Assembly: GCA_019637685.1 (NCBI GenBank) | Contig: JAHBVF010000006.1 | Coordinates: forward strand, 170,199-234,198 | Direction of reading: 5' to 3' | DNA: 64,000 nucleotides | From: Caldilineaceae bacterium | GTDB taxonomy: Bacteria; Chloroflexota; Anaerolineae; Caldilineales; Caldilineaceae | Shown here: positions 17,744 through 24,903 of the stretch, piece by piece | Layout of the letters: each line of letters opens with the position of its first letter | Position numbering within the stretch: position 1 is the first letter of the stretch | The notes under the pieces: model-generated | Database searches by the model: none | Seen by the model: the letters and a program-made list of their open reading frames with translations, nothing else | Told to the model about the DNA's origin: nothing | Made by a program: the position numbers and the translations under genes

Positions 17744-18475
17744 ATGCAAGAGATCGTTCCCGATCTGTGGGATGTGGATGAGATCGGCCCGACCGCCCAC
17801 GTCTATCTTTGGCGCTGGGCAGAGGGTGTGACAATTATCGACACCGGCATGCCAGGCAGCACGGACAAAATTCTGGCTGCGGTGGGCACGCTGGGCTTAC
17901 AACCGTCGGATGTCAAACGCATCATCGCCACCCACGGGGATGTGGACCACATCGGCAGTCTGAAGGCACTGAAACGGGCCACCGGCGCGCCGGTCATCTG
18001 CCACACCGTCGAAAAGGAACTGCTGGAACATCCCAATCGGCGCAAACCGGCCGGCACGCCCCTGGGGATACTCATACGCCCTCTCTTCTCCCTGGCGATG
18101 CTGCTGCCCCAATTCCACGTCGAGCCGCAGTCGCCGGACCGCACCCACGTGGACGGGGACAAATTGCCCGAAGGGTTTACGATTATTCACACGCCGGGTC
18201 ACACGCCAGGCCACATTTCCCTGCTTCACCCGGAAAGACGCATTCTCATCGCCGGGGATGCCATCCACAACCGGGGAGGCAAGTTGGGCGCGCCGCCGCC
18301 TCTCTTTACACCCGATATGGAGAACGCGCATCGCTCCATTTGGAAGTTGGCGAAGAAGTACGGCGAGGAGATCGACACAATTGTCTGCGGCCACGGGAAT
18401 CCGATTGTCAGCGGTGGCGGCGCGCGGCTGCAAGGGCTGGTCGATCACATTTTTGAAGCCGAGACCAGGGCATGA
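17744..18475 (+). CDS. Metallo-beta-lactamase-fold hydrolase in the BMC operon
   Basis: A 243-residue MBL-fold enzyme. The metal motif reads T-H64-G-D66-V-D68-H69-I-G: the second His of the usual HxHxDH is Asp, a variant known in some MBL families. Other ligands are in HTPGHTPGHIS, AGDAIHN and CGHGNP. The substrate is unknown; glyoxalase-II-like thioester hydrolysis or phosphodiester hydrolysis are possible for the fold. It starts two bases after ppa and its stop overlaps the BMC-P start (ATGA), so it is firmly in the operon. Confidence 0.85.
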   Translation: MQEIVPDLWDVDEIGPTAHVYLWRWAEGVTIIDTGMPGSTDKILAAVGTLGLQPSDVKRIIATHGDVDHIGSLKALKRATGAPVICHTVEKELLEHPNRRKPAGTPLGILIRPLFSLAMLLPQFHVEPQSPDRTHVDGDKLPEGFTIIHTPGHTPGHISLLHPERRILIAGDAIHNRGGKLGAPPPLFTPDMENAHRSIWKLAKKYGEEIDTIVCGHGNPIVSGGGARLQGLVDHIFEAETRA

Positions 18476-18759
18476 AAATCGCACTTGTCGTCGGCACAGT
18501 CGTTGCCAGCCACAAAGAGCCGAATCTGGAGGGCAGCCGTCTGCTCGTCCTCAAGAACGTCACAATTGAGGGCGATGTGCAGAGTGACTACGTCGTGGCT
18601 GTGGATGCTGTCAGCGCGGGCGTAGGCGAATACGTCCTCTACGCGGGCGGTTCCAGCGCCCGCCAGACAGCCGCCACCCACAACCGCCCGGTGGACGCAG
18701 TAGTGATGGCAATTGTGGATTCCTGGGAAGTGGGCGGCGTGGAGAAGTATAAAAAATGA
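18472..18759 (+). CDS. Microcompartment pentamer vertex protein (BMC-P, EutN/CcmL family)
   Basis: A 95-residue EutN/CcmL family protein that caps the vertices of the shell. The conserved opening (MKIALVVGTVVASHKEPNLEG), the LLVLKNV segment and VAVDAVSAGVGEYVLYAGGSSAR are all present. It overlaps both neighbours by four bases (ATGA). It is the only pentamer gene here. Confidence 0.95.
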   Translation: MKIALVVGTVVASHKEPNLEGSRLLVLKNVTIEGDVQSDYVVAVDAVSAGVGEYVLYAGGSSARQTAATHNRPVDAVVMAIVDSWEVGGVEKYKK

Positions 18760-20153
18760 CCCGCGCCCCCCATCTCAGCCACGTCGGACGAACCGACCCC
18801 GCTCCTTTTCGCGGACCCCAGCCCGAACGTCTGGGCCTCTACCCGGACATCGACGGCGCGGTGGGCGCGGCGCGCCACGCATTCCTGGCCCTGGACAAGC
18901 TGAGCCTGGAAAGCCGCAAACGCATTGTGGAGGCTATCCGCACAGTAGCTCGGCGAGACGCGGCCGAGCTGGGACGGATGGCCGCGGAGGAGACCGGTCT
19001 GGGCAGACCGGAGGACAAAGAGCAGAAGAATCTGCTTGTCGCCAACCGCACCCCCGGCCCGGAAATTTTGCAGGCCCATGCGGTCAGCGGCGACAACGGA
19101 TTGACACTGACGGAGCGTGCGCCCTACGGCGTCATCGCGGCCATCACCCCTTCCACCAACCCCACTTCGACGATTTTCAACAACGCCATCAGTATGCTCA
19201 GCGCGGGCAACGCGGTGGTTTTCAACGTCCATCCGGGGGCCAACCGGGTCTGCAACGAGACCATTCGCCGCATCAACCGGGCGATTACACAGGCGGGCGG
19301 CCCCCCGGATTTGCTCACCGCGCCGGAAGTCGCCACGATTGAGAGCGCGCAGGCGTTGATGACCCACCCCGGCGTGCGCATTCTGATGGTAACGGGTGGT
19401 CCGGGTGTGGTGCGACAGGCCATGCAGAGCGGCAAGCGGGCCATCTGCGCGGGGCCGGGCAATCCGCCGGTGGTGGTGGACGAGAGCGCGGATATCGGCC
19501 TGGCAGCCCGACAGATCGTCTTTGGGGCCAGCTTTGACAACAATGTGATTTGCAGCGACGAGAAGGAAGTTTTCGTGGTCCGTTCCGTGGCCGACGAGCT
19601 GCTGGCTGGGATGCAGAACCACAGCGCGCTGCTCCTGCCCAAGTACAAACTGGCCCAGTTGGAGAAGGTCATTTTCAGCGAGATGGGCGCGCCGGGCAAG
19701 CCGGGCATCACCAACAAACGCTGGGTGGGCAGCTATCCTTGGCAGATTTTGCGGGAGATCGGCATCGACGCGGGGCCGGAACTGCGGCTGATTGTGGTGG
19801 ATGTGCCTGCCGAGCATCCGCTGGTCTGGACCGAGCAACTGATGCCTGTGCTGCCAGTGGTGCGGGTGGCGAACGCAGACGAGGCCATCGATTTGGCTGT
19901 GGCCGCGGAGCACGGCTTCGGCCACACCGCCGCGATGTACAGCCGCAACATCGACAACCTGAGCCGGATGGCGAGGGAGATCAACTGCTCGATTTTCGTG
20001 AAGAACGGGCCGACCCTGGCCGGTCTGGGCTACGGCGGCGAGGGCTACACCAGCTTCTCCATCGCCAGCCCCACCGGCGAAGGATTGACCACAGCGCTCA
20101 CTTTCTCCCGCATCCGCCGCTGTACGATGGTGGATCATTTTCGGATTGTGTAG
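18756..20153 (+). CDS. CoA-acylating aldehyde dehydrogenase, EutE/PduP-like
   Basis: It is expected to oxidise acetaldehyde with NAD+ and CoA to acetyl-CoA. The best match is the EutE/PduP branch: PSTNPTSTIFNNAISMLSAGNAVVF, TGGPGVVRQAM, GAGNPP-like AGPGNPPVVVDE, and catalytic Cys266 in GASFDNNVICSDEKEV. It has 465 residues, normal for the family. EutE and PduP carry an amphipathic targeting helix at the N-terminus; here the first 30 residues are Pro-rich (MTRAPHLSHVGRTDPAPFRG) and no such helix is obvious. It overlaps the BMC-P gene by four bases. No phosphotransacylase or alcohol dehydrogenase lies nearby. Confidence 0.93.
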   Translation: MTRAPHLSHVGRTDPAPFRGPQPERLGLYPDIDGAVGAARHAFLALDKLSLESRKRIVEAIRTVARRDAAELGRMAAEETGLGRPEDKEQKNLLVANRTPGPEILQAHAVSGDNGLTLTERAPYGVIAAITPSTNPTSTIFNNAISMLSAGNAVVFNVHPGANRVCNETIRRINRAITQAGGPPDLLTAPEVATIESAQALMTHPGVRILMVTGGPGVVRQAMQSGKRAICAGPGNPPVVVDESADIGLAARQIVFGASFDNNVICSDEKEVFVVRSVADELLAGMQNHSALLLPKYKLAQLEKVIFSEMGAPGKPGITNKRWVGSYPWQILREIGIDAGPELRLIVVDVPAEHPLVWTEQLMPVLPVVRVANADEAIDLAVAAEHGFGHTAAMYSRNIDNLSRMAREINCSIFVKNGPTLAGLGYGGEGYTSFSIASPTGEGLTTALTFSRIRRCTMVDHFRIV

Positions 20154-20162
20154 GACGACAAA

Positions 20163-20250
20163 GGACGCTGATAAACGCTGATAAACACAGATTTTTGCCT
20201 CTGGATCAGCGTCTATCTGCGTTTATCAGCGTCCCAATTTTTTTTGCTTT
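20163..20250. terminator. Palindromic repeat with T-run after the aldehyde dehydrogenase
   Basis: Perfect 16-bp arms (20163-20178 and 20219-20234, GGACGCTGATAAACGC and complement) are followed by a run of eight T. A related element is at 58362-58430. It may reduce transcription into the last three genes of the operon. Confidence 0.6.
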
Positions 20251-20282
20251 TCTTCGTGCCTTTGTGACTTTGTGGTAGAAAA

Positions 20283-20693
20283 ATGACAATCCCTGAATTC
20301 TTTGACCGCTACGAATGGAATTGCGAAGAGGTCGAGCCGGGCATCTGGCGGGCCAGCTTTGCCGACGAGCGGGAAGAGGAGTACGATCTCTTCGTGGCGC
20401 AGACCGCAGATTGGCTACATTTCGCGGTCTCGCCCCTGACGCCCCGCCCCACAACGGAATGCGCAATTTCGCTACACGAAGCGCTCCTGCATTTGAACCA
20501 GAGCCTGCGTCTGGCCCGGTTTGCCCTGGACGACGAAGGGGATGTGGCGCTGCTGGCCGATCTGCCCCTGGACGATCTGCGTTTCGCCCACTTTGCCGCC
20601 AGCCTGGACGCGCTGACTGGCTATACCCGGCAACTGGCAAGCGAGCTAACCCGCGTCGCCACGCAACCCGGTTATCGCTCGCCGTTGTTTTGA
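20283..20693 (+). CDS. Uncharacterised YbjN/CesT-fold-like protein
   Basis: A 136-residue acidic soluble protein. Its pattern is an N-terminal helix, then strands (WRASFADEREEEYDLFVAQTADWLHFAVSPL), then helices (LHEALLHLNQSLRLARFALDDEGDVALLADLPL). This is what one expects from YbjN or type III secretion-chaperone folds, but the assignment is by pattern only. It lies downstream of the palindromic terminator-like repeat, so expression may be partly independent. It is followed 30 bases later by the FAM151-like gene. A role as a chaperone or adaptor for microcompartment cargo is possible but unproven. Confidence 0.6.
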   Translation: MTIPEFFDRYEWNCEEVEPGIWRASFADEREEEYDLFVAQTADWLHFAVSPLTPRPTTECAISLHEALLHLNQSLRLARFALDDEGDVALLADLPLDDLRFAHFAASLDALTGYTRQLASELTRVATQPGYRSPLF

Positions 20694-20723
20694 AAATGGC
20701 GATTAGAGAACGGCAAATAAGAG

Positions 20724-21482
20724 ATGGCAACCCCTCTTTCTGCAAAAACCCTTCTTCAGCAGCACCTCGACCAGGTGGGCGTGGCTCGTCCGGGTGATGT
20801 GGGGTGGATACACGGGGCCAACAGCCGGGCCAGGCTGGACACAGCACTGGTCGATCCCGGCGTGCATTGGGTAGAAGGCGATATTTCCCTGGGAGAAAAC
20901 GGCCAGGTGATCATGGCCCATCCCCCAGCCACCACCAGCGATCTGCCCTTTACCGATTGGCTCCACGCCACAGTTGCCGCGGGCAAAGGGGCCAAGCTCG
21001 ATTTCAAATCGCCCGCTGTGGTGGAGCAATGCCTGGCCGAAGCCAAACGACACGCGCAGGGGAAGATTCCCCTGATTGTCAACGCGGATCTGCTGATGGG
21101 TCCCGGCGGCACACCCGCCATTTTTGAGCCAGCCACATTCCTGGCCCAGCACAAGAAATATCTGCCCCAGGCCATTCTCTCCCCCGGTTGGCGGGTGGGC
21201 GAGAGCGGCAGCAGCTACAGCCGGGAAATGCTCACGGAAATGTGGGACCTGCTGCGCCCCGTGCGCGGCCCGGTGACGCTCTGCTTCCACGCCTGGTTTC
21301 TCCTGACCTCCTGGCCGGATGTGAAATGGCTGCTGGATCAGACGCCCTATACACTCACGGTTTGGGGCCAGATCGGTGATCCAGAATTGTTGGGGTGGCT
21401 GCGCAAATATACCAATCCAGACCGTTGTTTTTATGATGTGCAAGATATGGCGGGCAATCAGATTCACGTGATGAAAGTATAA
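20724..21482 (+). CDS. FAM151/menorin-like (DUF2181) protein
   Basis: A 252-residue protein with GVHWVEGDISLGENGQVIMAHPP, KLDFKSPAVVEQCLAEAKRH, LIVNADLLMGPGG, ILSPGWRV and ALSF-type FHAWFLLTSWPDVKWLL segments. These match the FAM151/menorin domain, which has a TIM-barrel fold related to glycerophosphodiester phosphodiesterases. The E-x-D and AHPP motifs at the barrel start could be the active site. Bacterial members have no well-known function. It sits directly between the YbjN-like gene and the last shell gene, whose ATG comes right after its stop, so it belongs to the microcompartment unit. Confidence 0.75.
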   Translation: MATPLSAKTLLQQHLDQVGVARPGDVGWIHGANSRARLDTALVDPGVHWVEGDISLGENGQVIMAHPPATTSDLPFTDWLHATVAAGKGAKLDFKSPAVVEQCLAEAKRHAQGKIPLIVNADLLMGPGGTPAIFEPATFLAQHKKYLPQAILSPGWRVGESGSSYSREMLTEMWDLLRPVRGPVTLCFHAWFLLTSWPDVKWLLDQTPYTLTVWGQIGDPELLGWLRKYTNPDRCFYDVQDMAGNQIHVMKV

Positions 21483-22073
21483 ATGACCACTCTTTTCGAT
21501 TCCCCCGCCCTGGCTCTGCTGGAATTTGAGAGCATCGCCGCGGGCTATCTGGCCGCGGACGCGATGGCGAAACGCGCGCCCATCGCCCGCATTGTTGCGG
21601 GGACAGTGCAGCCGGGCCGTCTGCTGGTGCTGCTCAGCGGCGGCGTGGCCGAAGTGGAGGAGGCGCTTGCCGCGGGTCGGGCAGTCTCGGCGGGCAGTCT
21701 GCTGGACGAAGTCTTTCTGCCCGCGGTCCATCCGGGGGTAATCGCCGGGCTGATGGGCGAACGCAGCCCCATCGCCGACGGACTGGGAATTGTGGAGAGC
21801 CGTGCCGCGGCCAGCGCGCTCCACGCCGCGGACGCGGGGTTGAAAGGCGCGGATGTCGCGCTGGTAGAACTGCGCCTATCCGACGGACTGGCGGGCAAAG
21901 GCATCTGCTTCTTCACCGGCACAGTCTCCGCCGTCGAAACTGCGGTAGACATCGCCAGCGCCGCGGTCAGCCCCGGACAGTTTCTCCACGCGGTCGTCAT
22001 TCCCCAGCTCAGCCCCGACATCGCTGCCACCCTCCACACCAGCAGCCTTTTCTCGCAGAATCTACAGAAATGA
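21483..22073 (+). CDS. Second tandem-BMC shell protein (BMC-T)
   Basis: A 196-residue tandem BMC protein. Domain 1 (about residues 1-95) has ALLEFESIAAGYLAADAMAKRAPI and GRLLVLLSGGVAEVEEALAAG; domain 2 (about 97-190) has ADGLGIVESRAAASALHAADAGLKGADVALVELRL and GKGICFFTGTVSAVETAVDIAS. It resembles PduT/EutL-group single-stacked trimers. One Cys (KGIC) sits near the expected pore loop of domain 2, but no GCGH-type iron-sulphur motif is clear. The gene starts directly at the upstream stop codon. It ends the shell operon and is followed at once by a MITE-like repeat. Confidence 0.88.
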   Translation: MTTLFDSPALALLEFESIAAGYLAADAMAKRAPIARIVAGTVQPGRLLVLLSGGVAEVEEALAAGRAVSAGSLLDEVFLPAVHPGVIAGLMGERSPIADGLGIVESRAAASALHAADAGLKGADVALVELRLSDGLAGKGICFFTGTVSAVETAVDIASAAVSPGQFLHAVVIPQLSPDIAATLHTSSLFSQNLQK

Positions 22074-22194
22074 GCCTACTGCAAAAAGCAAGAAATCTCC
22101 CGCGGAGGCGCAGAGAAACTCAGGAGTGAAATTTGTCTGATCAGCGTTTATCTGCGTAAATCTGCGTCCTATTTGGCCTTTTTGCAGTAGAGTC
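22072..22194. mobile_element. MITE-like element A
   Basis: Imperfect terminal inverted repeats GAGCCTACTGCAAAAAG (22072-22088) and CTTTTTGCAGTAGAGTC (22178-22194) bound 123 bp without coding capacity. Its interior shares ATCAGCGTTTATCTGCG with the element at 20163. Its left end overlaps the stop codon of the BMC-T gene. Confidence 0.7.
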
Positions 22195-22200
22195 AGAAAT

Positions 22201-22343
22201 GAGTCCACTGCAAAAAGGTCAATTTCATCGCGGAGTCGCAGAGGGCGCGGAGGTAACGCGGCGAGATTCAGGAGAAAAACTCCGCGAACCTCCGCATTCT
22301 CCGCGGCTCCGCGGTGAGTTTAGAGGCTTTTTGCAGTGGACTC
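22201..22343. mobile_element. MITE-like element B
   Basis: Perfect 17-bp terminal inverted repeats (22201-22217 and 22327-22343) bound 143 bp. The interior is an imperfect palindrome rich in CCGCGG. It has the same ends as element A, six bases away. Confidence 0.8.
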
Positions 22344-22411
22344 AAGAATAGAACGCGGACGACGCGGCGGTGTCCTGAGCCTGTCGAAGGGATCGAGCGG
22401 ATTCAAACGGA

Positions 22412-22572
22412 GTGACTATTCAGCCGTCAGTCAGCCGGTTAGCAAACGTCGGTTGAGTAACCTGGGGCTGTTTCCAGGCGTATCGAAACCAGTTTGCGGG
22501 TCTACCCGCTGAGTTTCGACACGGCCACAAACTGCCGTGGCCTGCTCAACCGGCGCTGGCCTGAATAGTCAC
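22412..22572. mobile_element. MITE-like element C
   Basis: Perfect 12-bp terminal inverted repeats GTGACTATTCAG / CTGAATAGTCAC bound 161 bp. Inside, GGTTGAG...CTCAACC and further arms make a long folded structure. No coding capacity. A 19-base motif (TCCTGAGCCTGTCGAAGGG, 22373-22391) just before it recurs inverted inside the first gene at 1558-1576. Confidence 0.7.
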
Positions 22573-22636
22573 CAAACGGACAAAAAATCCGCGTTGATCA
22601 GCCAAATCCGCGTCATCCGCGTTCTATTCTTCTCCT

Positions 22637-22665
22637 TTGCACTTCCCCCTCCCAGACGGTACAAT
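22637..22665 (+). promoter_or_regulatory. coaX promoter, probably leaderless
   Basis: TTGCAC (22637-22642), a 17-base spacer and TACAAT (22660-22665). The ATG of coaX begins seven bases after the -10 box, so the transcript would start at or next to the start codon. Confidence 0.65.
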
Positions 22666-22671
22666 CCAGCT

Positions 22672-23475
22672 ATGATCCTCTGCATCGACATCGGCAACAG
22701 CAATATCGTCATCTGCGCCTATCCTCTGGACGGCGACGGGCCGAGCGCGCCCATCGCCAGTTGGCGCATCGCCACAGACCGCACCCGCACGGGCGACGAA
22801 TACCGAGTGCTCCTGCGTCAGCTTTGGCAGGAGGGCGGCTTCAGCGCGGCGGACTTTCGGGACGCGGCGATTGTCAGCGTCGTCGCCCCTTTGACCGATG
22901 TGTGGGTGCGGATGCTGGCAGGGCTGCTGGGCCGGGCCCCGCTGGTCATCCGCCACGGGCTGCACTTCGGCATTGAGATCCGCGTGGCCCGACCCGAACG
23001 GGTGGGCACGGATCGCATTGTGGATGCGGTGGCTGTCCACCAGGCAGCGAATGCCGCAGGGGTTGCGGGCGCAGGCATTGCCGTGGATTTTGGCACGGCC
23101 ACGACCTTCAACGTCGTCAACGGGGCCGGCATCTTTCTGGGCGGGGCCATCGCGCCGGGTCTGGGCACTGTGACCAACGCGCTCATCGAAAAGGCCAGCG
23201 CCCTGCCCGCGGTCGAACTGACCGCGCCTCCCACGGCCATCGGCAACGACACCATTCCCGCCATCCAGTCGGGTCTGGTCTTCGGCTATGTGGGGCTGGT
23301 GGAAGGGCTGCTGGCCCGCATCCGCGCCGAACTGCCCACCCCGGCCAAAGTCATCGCCACCGGCGGCCTAAGCCCACTCATCGCCCCCCTCACCCACGCC
23401 ATCGACGCCTACGACCCCTGGCTGACCCTGGCAGGGGTGCGGCAGGTGTATAGATTGAATCGGGAACGACTCTAA
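22672..23475 (+). CDS. coaX: Type III pantothenate kinase
   Basis: It catalyses the first step of CoA synthesis, phosphorylation of pantothenate. CoaX motifs of the ASKHA fold are present: phosphate-binding DIGNSNI near the N-terminus, RTGDEYR, the PERVGTDRIVDAVA segment, AVDFGTATTFNVV, GGAIAPGLGT and VIATGGLS. It has 267 residues, typical. The start is ATG 22672; upstream codons in the same frame run through repeat sequence and are unlikely to be coding. No ribosome-binding site is seen, in keeping with a leaderless transcript. It is followed by coaBC. Confidence 0.95.
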   Translation: MILCIDIGNSNIVICAYPLDGDGPSAPIASWRIATDRTRTGDEYRVLLRQLWQEGGFSAADFRDAAIVSVVAPLTDVWVRMLAGLLGRAPLVIRHGLHFGIEIRVARPERVGTDRIVDAVAVHQAANAAGVAGAGIAVDFGTATTFNVVNGAGIFLGGAIAPGLGTVTNALIEKASALPAVELTAPPTAIGNDTIPAIQSGLVFGYVGLVEGLLARIRAELPTPAKVIATGGLSPLIAPLTHAIDAYDPWLTLAGVRQVYRLNRERL

Positions 23476-23478
23476 TCC

Positions 23479-23600
23479 GTACTGCGTGCTGCGTGCTGCG
23501 TAAGTAGTGGCGATAGCTCGGTTTTTCATCATCACCCGTCGAGGTGAAGTTGAGAGCGAGGATGTACCACCTACTTACGGAGTACGCAGCACGCAGCACT
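23479..23600. repeat. Imperfect palindrome between coaX and coaBC
   Basis: GTGCTGCGTGCTGCGTAAGTAG near 23486 pairs with CTACTTACGGAGTACGCAGCACGCAGCAC near 23571-23599, apart from a 5-base bulge. No gene is seen in it. It resembles the other dispersed palindromes of the window. Confidence 0.6.
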
Positions 23601-23617
23601 CTCAACGGACACACCCA

Positions 23618-24853
23618 ATGGCTCCCATCCTCTCCGGCAAACGAATTCTCCTCGGCGTCAGCGGCGGCATCGCGGCCTACAAATCAGTGACACTGGCCTC
23701 CCGGCTGACCCAGGCCAACGCGCTGGTGGACGTAATTATGACCGAATCGGCCACCAAATTTATCGCGCCGGTCACCTTCCAGGCCATCACCCAACGCCCG
23801 GTCAGCACCAGCATTTTCGACAGTTGGAGCGACACAGGCCGCCTGCGCATCGGCCACGTGGCCCTGGCCCACGCGGCCGATCTTTTCATCATTGCCCCGG
23901 CCACCGCGCAGACAATGGCCCGCCTGGCCCTGGGCATGGCCGACGATCTGCTCAGCATCACTTCCCTCAGCTACAGTGGACCCATGCTGATTGCCCCGGC
24001 GATGGAGACAAATATGTGGTACCACCCGGCCACCCAGGAGCACGTGGCCAAGCTGCGGGGCTGGGGCATCGATTTTGTCGGCCCGGCAGAGGGGCGGCTG
24101 GCCTCTGGCGAGCACGGCGCGGGCCGGGTGGTGGAGCCAGAGGAAGTCTTTGAAGTGGCCTGCAAAGTCCTGGGCCGGGGCGGTCCTCTGGACGGGGTGC
24201 GGGTGGTGATCACCGCGGGCGGCACGCGGGAACCCATCGACCCGGTGCGCTTTATGGGCAACCATTCGACGGGAAAAATGGGCGTGGCCCTGGCCCGGGC
24301 CGCGCGGGATTTGGGCGCGGACACGCTGCTGGTCCATTCCCCCCTTTCCGTCACCCCCCCCGGCGGCATCGAGCTGGCCCCGGTGCGCACAGCCCAGCAG
24401 ATGTACGACGCGGTGATGGCGCATCTGCCCACCACCGACGTGCTCATCGGCGCGGCCGCGGTGGCCGACTATCGCCCCACCACCAGCGCGGACCAGAAGA
24501 TCAAAAAGCTGCCCGGCCAGCAGATCATCACACTGGAACGCACGCCGGATATTCTCAAAGCCGTGGGCGAGATGCGCGGGACAGAGCGGGTCCAGCCCAA
24601 ACTGGTCGTCGGTTTTGCCGCGGAGACGACCGATCTGGACGAGAACGCGCTGGGCAAACTGGAGCGCAAGAATCTGGATATGATTGTGCTCAACGACGTG
24701 ACCGCGCCCGACAGCGGCTTTGCCGTGGACACCAACCGGGTGACGATCTTCGAGCGCAACGGCGAGCGGGACGACTGGCCGCTGATGAGTAAAGAGGAGG
24801 TGGCCCAGGCGATTTTGCAGCGGGTGGTGGCGCGGCTGGGCAGACGGAAGTAG
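23618..24853 (+). CDS. coaBC: Bifunctional phosphopantothenoylcysteine decarboxylase / phosphopantothenate-cysteine ligase
   Basis: A 411-residue CoaBC. The CoaC half binds FMN (GVSGGIAAYKS; HVALAHAADLFIIAPATAQTMARLALGMADDLLS, with the active-site His conserved). The CoaB half has ITAGGTREPIDPVRFMGNHSTGKMG, AAAVADYRP, KIKK and FAAET. Two CoaC residues differ from E. coli: PAMN is PAMETNMW here (Asn to Glu), and ACG is LASG (Cys to Ser). I believe Asp/Ser variants exist in other phyla, but I cannot check. The start ATG 23618 is set by homology; no strong ribosome-binding site is visible. With coaX it covers three of the five steps of CoA synthesis. Confidence 0.93.
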   Translation: MAPILSGKRILLGVSGGIAAYKSVTLASRLTQANALVDVIMTESATKFIAPVTFQAITQRPVSTSIFDSWSDTGRLRIGHVALAHAADLFIIAPATAQTMARLALGMADDLLSITSLSYSGPMLIAPAMETNMWYHPATQEHVAKLRGWGIDFVGPAEGRLASGEHGAGRVVEPEEVFEVACKVLGRGGPLDGVRVVITAGGTREPIDPVRFMGNHSTGKMGVALARAARDLGADTLLVHSPLSVTPPGGIELAPVRTAQQMYDAVMAHLPTTDVLIGAAAVADYRPTTSADQKIKKLPGQQIITLERTPDILKAVGEMRGTERVQPKLVVGFAAETTDLDENALGKLERKNLDMIVLNDVTAPDSGFAVDTNRVTIFERNGERDDWPLMSKEEVAQAILQRVVARLGRRK

Positions 24854-24903
24854 AATGGAATGGGGAATGCAGAATTGGGTGAGAAGCGTTGGGAGGGTAT
24901 GGC

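Noticed and set aside
18639..20138. A 499-codon minus-strand frame opposite the aldehyde dehydrogenase
   Set aside because: It is an antisense shadow of a strongly conserved gene and has no recognisable family.
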